Shown: positions 1-7,192, numbered from the stretch's first letter. The stretch: 7,265 nt of DNA from Acidobacteriota bacterium (GCA_027040585.1 JALULU010000280.1:1-7265); one strand, 5' to 3'. The notes: generated by a model not told the origin, from the letters alone. Program-made: numbers and translations.

Positions 1-167
1 ATACATTTCATGGAGGTTTTATCTATGGTTTACTTAAAAAGTGGGACATTGAAAAAATATTGCTATTTTCAAATGGTGTCGCAGCACTTAATTGTTTAAA
101 ATATGGTGCCAGAGGTAATCTTTTAAGCGAAAAAGAGGTATGGAATTTTATAAACAAAGTTTTTTAA
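1..167 (+). CDS. PfkB-family carbohydrate/nucleoside kinase, C-terminal fragment (5' end off window)
   Basis: This frame is open from base 3 and ends at TAA 165-167, giving 54 residues. It begins THFHGG-like, in fact TFHGGF, which is the sequence that normally follows the catalytic GAGD motif of PfkB kinases; GAGD itself lies just outside the window. Next comes a helix with SNGVAALNCLKYGARG (about residues 24-39), matching the usual PfkB segment in which a run of small residues is followed by a Gly-rich turn before the last helix. Family members phosphorylate sugars or nucleosides with ATP in the cytoplasm. The substrate cannot be told, because the specificity region is missing. The next gene starts 16 nt downstream, so the two are probably co-transcribed. 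The family call is fairly safe and the exact enzyme is unknown. Confidence 0.75.
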   Translation, partial: TFHGGFIYGLLKKWDIEKILLFSNGVAALNCLKYGARGNLLSEKEVWNFINKVF

Positions 168-183
168 TTTTAGAGGTATCAAA

Positions 184-780
184 ATGAAAATAAGAAAATT
201 TTTATCTCTCCTCTCTATTTTAATTTTATCTGCTTTACTGGCCGGATGCTTTGGAGGTGGTATGGACAGAGGAAAAGCAATGAAAGCACTTTTAAAGCTT
301 CCCATTTTCTCACCTAAAAAAGATGATGTTTACGTTGAAGATGTCTCAAATATGGGTAAAAGTACAATAATTACCGCTAAAATAAGAATTGCTTTAAGTG
401 GTATTTATAAAGACAAAAAATTTACTCCAGAAGAAATACGTATAGGAAATGGAGATTGGGTACCAATATCATTCTTTAAAAATACACTTTTAGATTACAG
501 ATACTTAAAGACAAGAGAAAATATGCTTAAGCTCTCAACAGGAATTATTAACTATGCCTTAAAAAATGGAAAATATCCTGATGTTACTAACATAACAGAT
601 CTTTTAGACATGCTACATCCAAAATATATTGATGAAATAGTTGAAATGGATGGTTGGAATAATTTTCTATCATATAAAATTTTAAAGAACAAAAACGGTT
701 TTAGATTAATTTCCCCGGGTAAAGATAAAAAACTTTTTACAAAAGATGACATCATATATGAGAATGGGGAATTTAAATAA
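184..780 (+). CDS. Exported lipoprotein with GspG-like (type II secretion pseudopilin) C-terminal domain
   Basis: This 198-residue protein starts with Lys/Arg residues and a hydrophobic stretch ending in the lipobox LLAGC, so Cys22 should be lipidated after signal peptidase II cleavage. Residue +2 is Phe rather than Asp, which under the E. coli Lol rule favours the outer membrane. Residues about 27-98 form an alpha/beta region ending in EEIRIGNGDW. Residues about 108-198 resemble the periplasmic part of major pseudopilins: a helix, GKYP (129-132), LHPKYI (144-149), a DGW turn (156-158), SPGKD (177-181), then an acidic KDDIIYENG end that could bind calcium as in GspG. The prepilin N-terminal helix and its peptidase site are absent, so it is not a normal pilin. 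AGAGGT at 172-177, 6 nt before the ATG, supports the start. Function is unknown; a structural or scaffold role in the envelope is inferred. Confidence 0.8.
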   Translation: MKIRKFLSLLSILILSALLAGCFGGGMDRGKAMKALLKLPIFSPKKDDVYVEDVSNMGKSTIITAKIRIALSGIYKDKKFTPEEIRIGNGDWVPISFFKNTLLDYRYLKTRENMLKLSTGIINYALKNGKYPDVTNITDLLDMLHPKYIDEIVEMDGWNNFLSYKILKNKNGFRLISPGKDKKLFTKDDIIYENGEFK

Positions 781-797
781 TTATTTCCCTTGTTTTT
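766..797 (+). terminator. Weak candidate intrinsic terminator
   Basis: GGGAA at 767-771 can pair with TTCCC at 785-789 around a 13-nt AT-rich loop, with a possible extra G-T pair outside (766/790). The sequence after it is T-rich (TTGTTTTTG from 790). The stem is short and overlaps the lipoprotein stop codon, so it would be a weak terminator at best. Its position immediately ahead of the candidate promoter fits a transcript boundary. Confidence 0.25.
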
Positions 798-817
798 GTA
801 AGATTTGAAAATATAAT
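790..817 (+). promoter_or_regulatory. Candidate sigma-70-type promoter for the S55-propeller operon
   Basis: A perfect TATAAT lies at 812-817, with TTGTTT at 790-795 and a 16-nt spacer. It falls in the only sizeable intergenic gap of the window, 28 nt before the ATG of the S55 gene. Such boxes arise easily by chance in AT-rich DNA, and the -35 match is only partial (TTG). A start site about 7 nt after the -10 box would give a short leader containing AGGAG at 835-839. Confidence 0.4.
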
Positions 818-844
818 TTTCTTTGATTTATTTTAGGAGTCAAT

Positions 845-2662
845 ATGAGAAGGAATCTATTTTTTCTTTTTATATTCATAATTTTTACAAATGTGTTTTC
901 CATTAATTATGTAAAATTATCTGAAGTTAAAAGGGGTATGACTGGCATTGGCTATACAGTTTATTCTGGTAGTACCCCAGAAAAATTTACTGTCAAAATT
1001 CTTGGGATTGTGAGAGATCCAGCCCCAAAAAGAAGGATAATAATTGCAAGGCTTATTGGCAAAAAGCAAGAAAAATATGGAATATTTGCAGGTATGAGCG
1101 GTTCACCTGTATTTGTAAATGGAAAGATACTTGGCGCAATAGCCTACGGATTTACTTTTTCAGCAGAGCCAATTTGTGGTATTACACCCTTTGAAGACAT
1201 GCTTAAAATTGGAAATGTTCATTTGGTGCCAGGCACAAAAAATAAAATTACAAATAAAAAAGTGTTAAAAGAAATATACGATCAAATTCTAAATTTTAAA
1301 TGGGATAACAAATTAAATGAAGAAATCTTCAAATATTTAAGACCTCTAAGGAAAGAAATTGGTGGAATGTATCCCATTCCAACACCAGTATATTTTCCTT
1401 CAAAAGATATAATAGATTATGATATATCAAACATTCTATATAATCAATTTAATATGGTACCGGTAGATGAGGTAAAAGTAAAAATTGCGAAGGAAAGCAC
1501 AAATAAACAATATATTCCAAGGCCAGGGGATTCCATTGTAGCAGCACTCACTGATGGTGATTTTTCACTTGCTGCAGGAGGAACCCTTACATATGTGGAT
1601 GGTAAAAAATTTTGGGCCTTTGGACATCCCTTTGAAGAAACTGGAAAATGTGATATGAACCTCTACTCTTCTGATGTTGTTACAGTTTTAAAAAATTTAA
1701 ACAACAGCTTCAAACTCTTTACACTTGGAAATCATATAGGACGGGTAAATTTCGATGAGACCACTGGCATTTCAGGCATTTTTGGAGAAAAAGCAAACAC
1801 ATTGCCCGCTACTTTAAAACTGACATTAGATGGAAAAATAGTTGGTAATTACAAATTCAATATTATGAGAAATCCCATATTTACACCCTTTTTATACACA
1901 ATTGCCATACAAAATACCCTGATTTCATACTATAGACTTTATGGCGATACCACAATTAAATTAAGCGAAGATATTGATGTTGTCAATCATCCTTCGGTTC
2001 ATTTTGAAAACTACCTATATGGAAATATGAATATTGCAAAGGGCGTTGCCCAATTTTTGGCTCTGCCTATTTATTTTTTAAATTTTTCAGGATTTGAAAA
2101 TGTTAAATTAAAAAAAATATCCACGGAAATAGACCTGTATAGTAAAAGAGAAATTGCAACCATTGATAAAATATGGGTAAACAAAAAAGGAGTCTTTCCT
2201 GGCGATGATGTAAAACTTCATATTGAATATCTCTTAAATAAAAGTAAAAGAATTATCAGAAATTACGATTTCTATATTCCCGAGGAAATTACACCTGGAA
2301 ATTTGAAAGTCTACATAGGAGATGGTGGAAATTTAATGAAATTGGACAGTGAAATTGAACCTGATATAAACACCATTTCAACATTAGGGCAACTTATAAA
2401 ACTTTTAAACGATGTAAAGGAAAACAACAAATTATATGTAAAAATTTACAGAAAGGGTAACGGAATACTTATTGGGGGAAAACCTCTAATGGCAATCCCA
2501 TATTCCTATGATAAACTACTCACTTCAAATAAAGTCTTTTTCAATATTGAGAAAATAAAGAATATCCATTATGTGGAATCAAACTTTGACCCTGAAAATT
2601 TTTTAATTAAGGGCTATAAAATATTTAATTTTAAGGTAAAAAATCCCAAAGAGGTTAAATAA
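845..2662 (+). CDS. Secreted protein with circularly permuted SpoIVB-type S55 peptidase domain
   Basis: This 605-residue protein has a signal peptide (residues 1 to about 19, ending VFS). GMTGIGYTV (31-39), GMSGSP (83-88) and GITPFEDML (112-120) match the second, Ser-bearing half of the SpoIVB S55 domain. After a linker of about 110 residues, GGTLTY (245-250), the FGHP motif (259-262) and GIFG (311-314) match its first, His-bearing half. The likely catalytic Ser85 and His261 are both kept, but in reverse order to Bacillus SpoIVB. Residues about 415-605 are a beta-rich tail with FPGDDV (451-456) and no clear PDZ domain. AGGAG at 835-839, 5 nt before the ATG, supports the start. Bacillus SpoIVB cleaves a regulator of an intramembrane protease during sporulation; nothing here suggests sporulation. 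It probably acts in the periplasm or on the cell surface. Proteolysis is plausible but unproven, and the target is unknown. Confidence 0.85.
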   Translation: MRRNLFFLFIFIIFTNVFSINYVKLSEVKRGMTGIGYTVYSGSTPEKFTVKILGIVRDPAPKRRIIIARLIGKKQEKYGIFAGMSGSPVFVNGKILGAIAYGFTFSAEPICGITPFEDMLKIGNVHLVPGTKNKITNKKVLKEIYDQILNFKWDNKLNEEIFKYLRPLRKEIGGMYPIPTPVYFPSKDIIDYDISNILYNQFNMVPVDEVKVKIAKESTNKQYIPRPGDSIVAALTDGDFSLAAGGTLTYVDGKKFWAFGHPFEETGKCDMNLYSSDVVTVLKNLNNSFKLFTLGNHIGRVNFDETTGISGIFGEKANTLPATLKLTLDGKIVGNYKFNIMRNPIFTPFLYTIAIQNTLISYYRLYGDTTIKLSEDIDVVNHPSVHFENYLYGNMNIAKGVAQFLALPIYFLNFSGFENVKLKKISTEIDLYSKREIATIDKIWVNKKGVFPGDDVKLHIEYLLNKSKRIIRNYDFYIPEEITPGNLKVYIGDGGNLMKLDSEIEPDINTISTLGQLIKLLNDVKENNKLYVKIYRKGNGILIGGKPLMAIPYSYDKLLTSNKVFFNIEKIKNIHYVESNFDPENFLIKGYKIFNFKVKNPKEVK

Positions 2663-2664
2663 AT

Positions 2665-4824
2665 ATGGTTAGAAAAATTTTTTTTTCCCTTTTTATACTT
2701 GTAATGTTTTCACCTATTCTTTCGTCACACGTTAATTTTATAAATGTTGATACTTATCAAGATTTCTTAGAAGGCAAAAAAATAGAAAATTTATCCGTTT
2801 CGTATGAAGGCAGAATGTATCTTTCAGCAGGATTAAAAGAATTTTCAAAGGTTGATGTACCAGTTTTAACCTGTGGTGTTTTTGACAACGTAGGCAATCT
2901 ATTTGTTGCAAGTGCAGGAACCGGGAAAATATATGAAATTAATCCAGGTGGAAAGTCTACTCTTTTTTATACAAGTGATGACAAAAATATTTTTACAATG
3001 GCCTTTTTAGCAGATGGCACACTTGTTGCAGGGACTTCTCCATCTGGAAAACTCGTTTTCATTTCAAAAGATGGAAAAAGCGTTAAAAAAATTGATATTC
3101 CGGCAAGATATATATGGAAAATACTTGTTACAAAAGGTGGAGATATTTATGTTGGTACAGGAATGCCTGGAAAAATTTTTAAAGTAAAGGGAGATGATGT
3201 TGAAGAAATATTTGACTCAAAAAATAACCACATCACTGCAATGCAATTTAATACAGATGGAAACATTCTTTTTGGTGTATCAAATGGGGGAATTTATGAA
3301 CTGACACTTCAAGATAATGAAATTTTATCAATTTTTGACACCGGGGTTAAAGAAATAAGAGATATAAAAGTTGACAAAAATGGTATTATATATATTCTTT
3401 GCACAAAGGGAAAAAAGAAAGGTTTTTCAACACCTTCAAAAACTAAATTAAACCTTTCTCTTTCTGTAGTTTTAAATAAATCAAAGGAAAATAAAAAGAA
3501 AAACAGAGGTAGTATATTTCCAATTGCAAAGAACAACAATATTAAGGGAAAGATTTCCATTCTTTATAAAATAGATAAAGATTTCAATATTACAATCCTA
3601 TGGAGTTCCGGCAAGGAAATAGGATTTTCTCTTCTAATTGGAAAAGATAATTCTGTATTTATAGCTACCCTTTCGGGAAGAATTTACAAAATTGATCCGC
3701 TGGAATACACAACATTACTCTGTGAAAAGAAAGACAATGAATTTACACTACTATTAAGTAAAAAGAAAAATTTTTATGTTATATCTTCAAATCCTGGAAA
3801 AATATATTTGTTAAGCAAAGAGACTCCATTAAAAGGAGAATATTTTTCTAAAATTTTCGACACAAAATTCCTTTCAAAGCCAGGTGTTGTCTCCATTGAC
3901 AAGAATGGAAAAGGATTAAAATGTGAATATTTTATTAGAGGAGGAAATGTAAAAGAACCAGATGACACATGGAGTATCTGGGGAAAAGTAGAAAATATTA
4001 AAAAGCCAATGAGGTACTATCAGATAAAATTAGTGCTAAAAGACCCATCTGGAGCTACTCTTGATTCAACTCAAAATTATGTAGAATCCTTAGATTTCTC
4101 ATACTTACCAATGAACCAAAAACCTATACTTAAAGGCGTTTTTGTTAATTCACCGGGAATAATTTTTTCAAAACCAATTGTTATAAATCAGGGTAAGATT
4201 TTTCCAGATTTTGGAAAATATTCCACACTTAATGTTCCAGGATATATAATGAATTCTTTAAATATCCCAAATATTCAAACATCAAGAAAGATATTTTATC
4301 CAGGTGCATATTCAATATATTGGACATCTGAAGATAAAGATGGAGATACTTTATCGTATTCAATATTTTATAGAAGTGAAGGTGAAAACAATTGGGAATT
4401 ATTCAGGAAGGATTTAAAATATAATTTTGTAAACATAATGAAGGGTGAATTAAAAGACAATGTTTATTTCTTTAAAATAGTTGCCTCTGATAAAAAAAGT
4501 ACTGAATGCCCCCCACCTAAAACGGATTTTATAATAACCAAAAAAGTTATAATTGATACCACTGGACCGGAAATAAAATTTGAAAGGATAAAAGACGTTT
4601 TAAAAGTAAATGTTAAAGACTCATTATCGACCATTTATGGTGCTGAATATAGATTTTCCGATGAAAAAATGTGGACAAAAATATTGCCAGATGATGGAAT
4701 TTCAGATGAAAAGGCTGAAAGATATACAATAACCTTAAATCCAGATGAAAAGGGAAAAGTACTTATTTTTAGAGCACTTGACTATTCTGGTAACCTAAAT
4801 GTAAATAAAATTCCAATTGATTAA
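2665..4824 (+). CDS. Secreted seven-bladed beta-propeller protein with C-terminal Fn3-like domains
   Basis: The protein has 719 residues and a signal peptide (1 to about 20, ILSS region). After a short N-terminal segment (25-64), seven blades of about 40 residues occupy 65-395. Each has a GNLYV-type strand followed by a GKIY-type strand; the latter recur near residues 88, 128, 169, 209, 298, 339 and 379. The long 209-298 step is explained by a Lys-rich insertion in blade 5. Residues about 396-482 are a beta-sandwich with DDTWSIWG (433-440) and RYYQIKL (450-456). Residues about 545-630 are Fn3-like, with DKDGDTLSY (557-565) and a FKIVASD strand (603-609). The end (630-719) is Ig/Fn3-like and ends in DYSGN. 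It starts 2 nt after the S55 stop with AAGAGGT at 2649-2655, so translation is probably coupled. No enzyme motif is visible. A binding or scaffold role beside the S55 protein is inferred. Confidence 0.8.
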   Translation: MVRKIFFSLFILVMFSPILSSHVNFINVDTYQDFLEGKKIENLSVSYEGRMYLSAGLKEFSKVDVPVLTCGVFDNVGNLFVASAGTGKIYEINPGGKSTLFYTSDDKNIFTMAFLADGTLVAGTSPSGKLVFISKDGKSVKKIDIPARYIWKILVTKGGDIYVGTGMPGKIFKVKGDDVEEIFDSKNNHITAMQFNTDGNILFGVSNGGIYELTLQDNEILSIFDTGVKEIRDIKVDKNGIIYILCTKGKKKGFSTPSKTKLNLSLSVVLNKSKENKKKNRGSIFPIAKNNNIKGKISILYKIDKDFNITILWSSGKEIGFSLLIGKDNSVFIATLSGRIYKIDPLEYTTLLCEKKDNEFTLLLSKKKNFYVISSNPGKIYLLSKETPLKGEYFSKIFDTKFLSKPGVVSIDKNGKGLKCEYFIRGGNVKEPDDTWSIWGKVENIKKPMRYYQIKLVLKDPSGATLDSTQNYVESLDFSYLPMNQKPILKGVFVNSPGIIFSKPIVINQGKIFPDFGKYSTLNVPGYIMNSLNIPNIQTSRKIFYPGAYSIYWTSEDKDGDTLSYSIFYRSEGENNWELFRKDLKYNFVNIMKGELKDNVYFFKIVASDKKSTECPPPKTDFIITKKVIIDTTGPEIKFERIKDVLKVNVKDSLSTIYGAEYRFSDEKMWTKILPDDGISDEKAERYTITLNPDEKGKVLIFRALDYSGNLNVNKIPID
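3406..3549 (+). other. Lys-rich low-complexity insertion within propeller blade 5
   Basis: Residues about 248-295 of the propeller protein interrupt the fifth blade between its YILCT strand and its ILYKID strand. They contain roughly fifteen Lys/Arg residues and only one acidic residue (Glu275), plus many Asn and Ser. This looks like a disordered, strongly basic surface loop. The reading frame is intact on both sides, and the base composition matches the rest of the gene. Confidence 0.6.
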
Positions 4825-4834
4825 TGGTGTAAAA

Positions 4835-5755
4835 ATGGAAAAACTTGATGGCAAAAAAATTTCAGAAAAATTTTTATTTGAAGTAAAAAAAGAGGTGGAA
4901 TATCTAAAAAATAGATTAAACAAATCACCAGTTCTTGCCACAGTTCTTGTGGGAGACAATCCGGCTTCTAAAGTTTACGTTTCGAGGAAAATAAAAACCT
5001 GTCAAAAAGTTGGTATTGGTTCAATGGATATTAAACTTCCCTCTTCAATAAGAGAAGGTGATCTACTGAACGAAATAGACAGGTTAAATAAAAATGATGA
5101 TGTAAATGGCATACTGGTTCAACTTCCACTCCCACCACATATTGATGTTGAAAAGGTAATATCATTTATCTCTCCCATTAAAGATGTGGATGGATTTCAC
5201 CCTGTTAACCTTGGAAACCTTTTAAGAGGGAACGATTCCCTCTATCCATGTACTCCTTTTGGTATAATAAAACTCTTAAAGGAATATGATATCCAGGTAG
5301 AGGGGAAAAACTGTGTCATAATTGGAAGAAGCGTAATAGTTGGAAAGCCTCTTGCACTCTTGCTTCTGAAAGAAAATGGAACCGTTACAATCTGCCACTC
5401 AAAAAGTAAAAATTTAAAAGAAATTTCAAAAAGCGCTGATATTTTGATTGCGGCAATTGGAAAACCCGGATTTGTAACACCTGATTACGTAAAAAAAGGT
5501 GCTGTGGTTATTGACGTTGGAATAAATTCAATAAGTGATAAAAATTATGCCTTTAGAATAAAAGGTGAGGTAGGATTAAAATCTATTGAAAAGAAAGGAT
5601 ACCTTCTTGTTGGAGATGTGGAATACAAAACAGTTTCTAATATTGCTTCCTATATAACACCAGTACCTGGAGGAGTGGGACCTCTTACAATTTCCATACT
5701 CATGGAAAATACGCTTAAAGCTTTTAAATTACAACGAGGGATTAAAAATGATTAA
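4835..5755 (+). CDS. folD: Bifunctional methylene-tetrahydrofolate dehydrogenase / methenyl-tetrahydrofolate cyclohydrolase FolD
   Basis: FolD catalyses NAD(P)-dependent oxidation of 5,10-methylene-THF to methenyl-THF and its hydrolysis to 10-formyl-THF, in the cytoplasm. The 306-residue protein is full length and keeps the diagnostic sites: Tyr48-x3-Lys52 (the catalytic YxxxK), Gln96 in VQLPLP, KDVDGFHP (116-123, with Asp119), PCTPFG (138-143), the Rossmann GRSVIVGKP (164-172), DVGIN (227-231) and the C-terminal PGGVGPLT (278-285). I start it at ATG 4835, 10 nt after the propeller stop, because MEKLDGKKIS aligns with the usual FolD start. An in-frame TTG at 4817 would add six residues and overlap the upstream gene. 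The Shine-Dalgarno is weak (TGGTGT, 4824-4829), so expression may rely on coupling. The gene shares 8 nt with the next one. The deaminase two genes downstream also serves thymidylate supply. Confidence 0.96.
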   Translation: MEKLDGKKISEKFLFEVKKEVEYLKNRLNKSPVLATVLVGDNPASKVYVSRKIKTCQKVGIGSMDIKLPSSIREGDLLNEIDRLNKNDDVNGILVQLPLPPHIDVEKVISFISPIKDVDGFHPVNLGNLLRGNDSLYPCTPFGIIKLLKEYDIQVEGKNCVIIGRSVIVGKPLALLLLKENGTVTICHSKSKNLKEISKSADILIAAIGKPGFVTPDYVKKGAVVIDVGINSISDKNYAFRIKGEVGLKSIEKKGYLLVGDVEYKTVSNIASYITPVPGGVGPLTISILMENTLKAFKLQRGIKND

Positions 5756-6728
5756 AAAAACTGTCTTTCTTTTGATTGTTATTCTATTTTTTTCTTTTTC
5801 TATGGGTAAAAGTAAATGTATTAAGGTGGGGTCATCCCCTGAATTTATTAAAATTTCTCCTGATGGAAAATATGGTGTAATTTCTCTTTATGGAGAAGAC
5901 AAAATTGCTGTATTTAAGATTGATTCACCTGAGAAAATAAAAAAATATCCATGTGGTAGCAAGCCTCTTGGACTTGATTTTAGCATTGATGGCAAATATC
6001 TTTTTGTAGTAAGTAGTGATGCAGGTGTAGTTAATGTGTTAAGCACCAAGGACTTTAAAATTATTAGCTCATTGAAATGTGGAGATTTACCTTCAAATGT
6101 TCTTGCACTTAAAGATGGTGAGAGAATTGCTGTGGCAAATTATGGAAGTGGTAAATGGGGGAGAGTTGATTTTATAAATTTGAACGTTGGTAATGTTGTA
6201 GGTAGTGTGAAAGTTGGGGTTAAACCCCTTGGCCTTGCGTCGGACATGCTTTCAAGAAAAATTTATGTCGCAAATTCTGCAGAAAATTATATATCCATTA
6301 TTGATACAAAAAATTATGAGGTAACGAAAAAAGTAATAGTTGGAAAAAATCCTTCAATAATTGCAAATGGAAATAACTATAAAAATTTATATATTACATC
6401 AACAGGGGACAACAAACTTGTTGTTTTTAACATACTCAGAGAAAAGGTTATAGGTAAAATTATATGTAAAGGTGGACCATTTGGAATAGATGTAATTGAT
6501 AATTTGATTGGTGTAGGTTGTTATTATTCAAATGAAATAAAATTTTATGATAAATCATTTAACAAAGGACTTTTAAAAACCATACCAGTCCATAAAAATA
6601 TTGTGGGGGTTGCATTTTCAAATAAGACAAAAAAGCTGTATATACTATCTGAAGGGGATGACTGCATGGAAGTAATTCCAATAAAAGAACTTTTAAAAGA
6701 GGTAAGTAATGAAGAAAAGACTGAGTAA
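5748..6728 (+). CDS. Exported YVTN-type seven-bladed beta-propeller protein
   Basis: The protein has 326 residues. The N-terminus (MIKK followed by a hydrophobic run, about residues 1-20) is a signal peptide. There is no clear lipobox, although Cys24 lies nearby. The rest is a repeat of roughly 40-45 residues with a phrase such as VGSSPEFIKISPDGK, a strand like YLFVVSS or IYVANS, and a strand like ISIIDT. Seven copies can be read, near residues 27, 70, 112, 157, 199, 241 and 283, which suggests a closed seven-bladed propeller filling the whole protein. YVTN propellers are usually periplasmic or surface binding proteins; no catalytic motif is visible. The start at ATG 5748 has GAGGG at 5736-5740, inside the end of folD, and overlaps folD by 8 nt. 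It overlaps the deaminase gene by 20 nt. Its ligand is unknown. Confidence 0.82.
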   Translation: MIKKTVFLLIVILFFSFSMGKSKCIKVGSSPEFIKISPDGKYGVISLYGEDKIAVFKIDSPEKIKKYPCGSKPLGLDFSIDGKYLFVVSSDAGVVNVLSTKDFKIISSLKCGDLPSNVLALKDGERIAVANYGSGKWGRVDFINLNVGNVVGSVKVGVKPLGLASDMLSRKIYVANSAENYISIIDTKNYEVTKKVIVGKNPSIIANGNNYKNLYITSTGDNKLVVFNILREKVIGKIICKGGPFGIDVIDNLIGVGCYYSNEIKFYDKSFNKGLLKTIPVHKNIVGVAFSNKTKKLYILSEGDDCMEVIPIKELLKEVSNEEKTE

Positions 6729-7191
6729 AGACGAATATTTTGCTATTCTTGCAAAAATAGCAGGTGCAAGATCCATATGTGTCAGGCACCAAATAGGAAC
6801 GGTGATTGTAAAAGATGGACATGTAATCTCCACAGGATACAATGGCCCGCCAAAGGGATATACTCATAAATATTGTAATCCATGCATAAAGGACACTGAA
6901 AACATTGACAGTAATAGAGGTCATTCCCTATGTCCAGCAACACACTCAGAGGCAAATGCAATTGTACAGGCAGCATATCAGGGAATTTCAACAAAAGGCG
7001 CTACAATGTACACAACCCTTTTCCCTTGTGATCAGTGCCAGAGACTTATAATAAACGCTGGAATTGTAGAAGTGGTATATATGTATGACTATCCTGCTTT
7101 AAGAAATATGCTTGAAGAGGTTGGAGTAAAAGTTAGAAAAATTGTTCCTCCAGAAATTGACCACACAGAATTTCTAAATCTTGGTAGATGA
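6709..7191 (+). CDS. ComEB-type deoxycytidylate (dCMP) deaminase
   Basis: The enzyme deaminates dCMP to dUMP, the substrate of thymidylate synthase. The 160-residue protein is full length and shows the cytidine-deaminase zinc site: His79-Ser80-Glu81, where most relatives have HAE, and FPCDQC with Cys107 and Cys110. Other family marks are RSICVR (21-26), GYNGPPKG (43-50), NAIVQAA (83-89) and TKGATMYTTLFPC (95-107). Extra cysteines at 24, 56, 59 and 75 sit where relatives such as phage T4 dCMP deaminase and ComEB have Cys residues, some used for a structural zinc. AGAGGT at 6698-6703, 5 nt upstream, supports the ATG despite a 20-nt overlap with the propeller gene. Pairing with FolD suggests a nucleotide-synthesis role; a competence role, as the ComEB name implies, is not supported here. 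Confidence 0.92.
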   Translation: MKKRLSKDEYFAILAKIAGARSICVRHQIGTVIVKDGHVISTGYNGPPKGYTHKYCNPCIKDTENIDSNRGHSLCPATHSEANAIVQAAYQGISTKGATMYTTLFPCDQCQRLIINAGIVEVVYMYDYPALRNMLEEVGVKVRKIVPPEIDHTEFLNLGR

Positions 7192-7192
7192 G

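Noticed and set aside
552..755. Minus-strand open frame inside the lipoprotein gene
   Set aside because: It is antisense to the GspG-like domain, has no domain signal of its own and is not needed to explain the sequence.
3309..3560. Minus-strand open frame of 83 codons with hydrophobic, Phe-rich sequence
   Set aside because: The Phe-rich character is simply the complement of Lys codons in the basic insertion of the propeller gene.
4817..4834. TTG start adding six residues to FolD
   Set aside because: It overlaps the upstream gene, uses a rarer start codon, and the added residues do not match the FolD family; ATG 4835 gives the usual N-terminus.
5754..5760. Seven-A run at the folD stop and propeller start as a frameshift site
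   Set aside because: It falls at the folD stop codon and in the Lys-Lys of a signal peptide, where A runs are expected; both genes are complete without a frameshift.
6559..6924. Minus-strand open frame of 121 codons
   Set aside because: It lies antisense to the strongly supported YVTN propeller and dCMP deaminase genes, and its translation has no recognisable domain.
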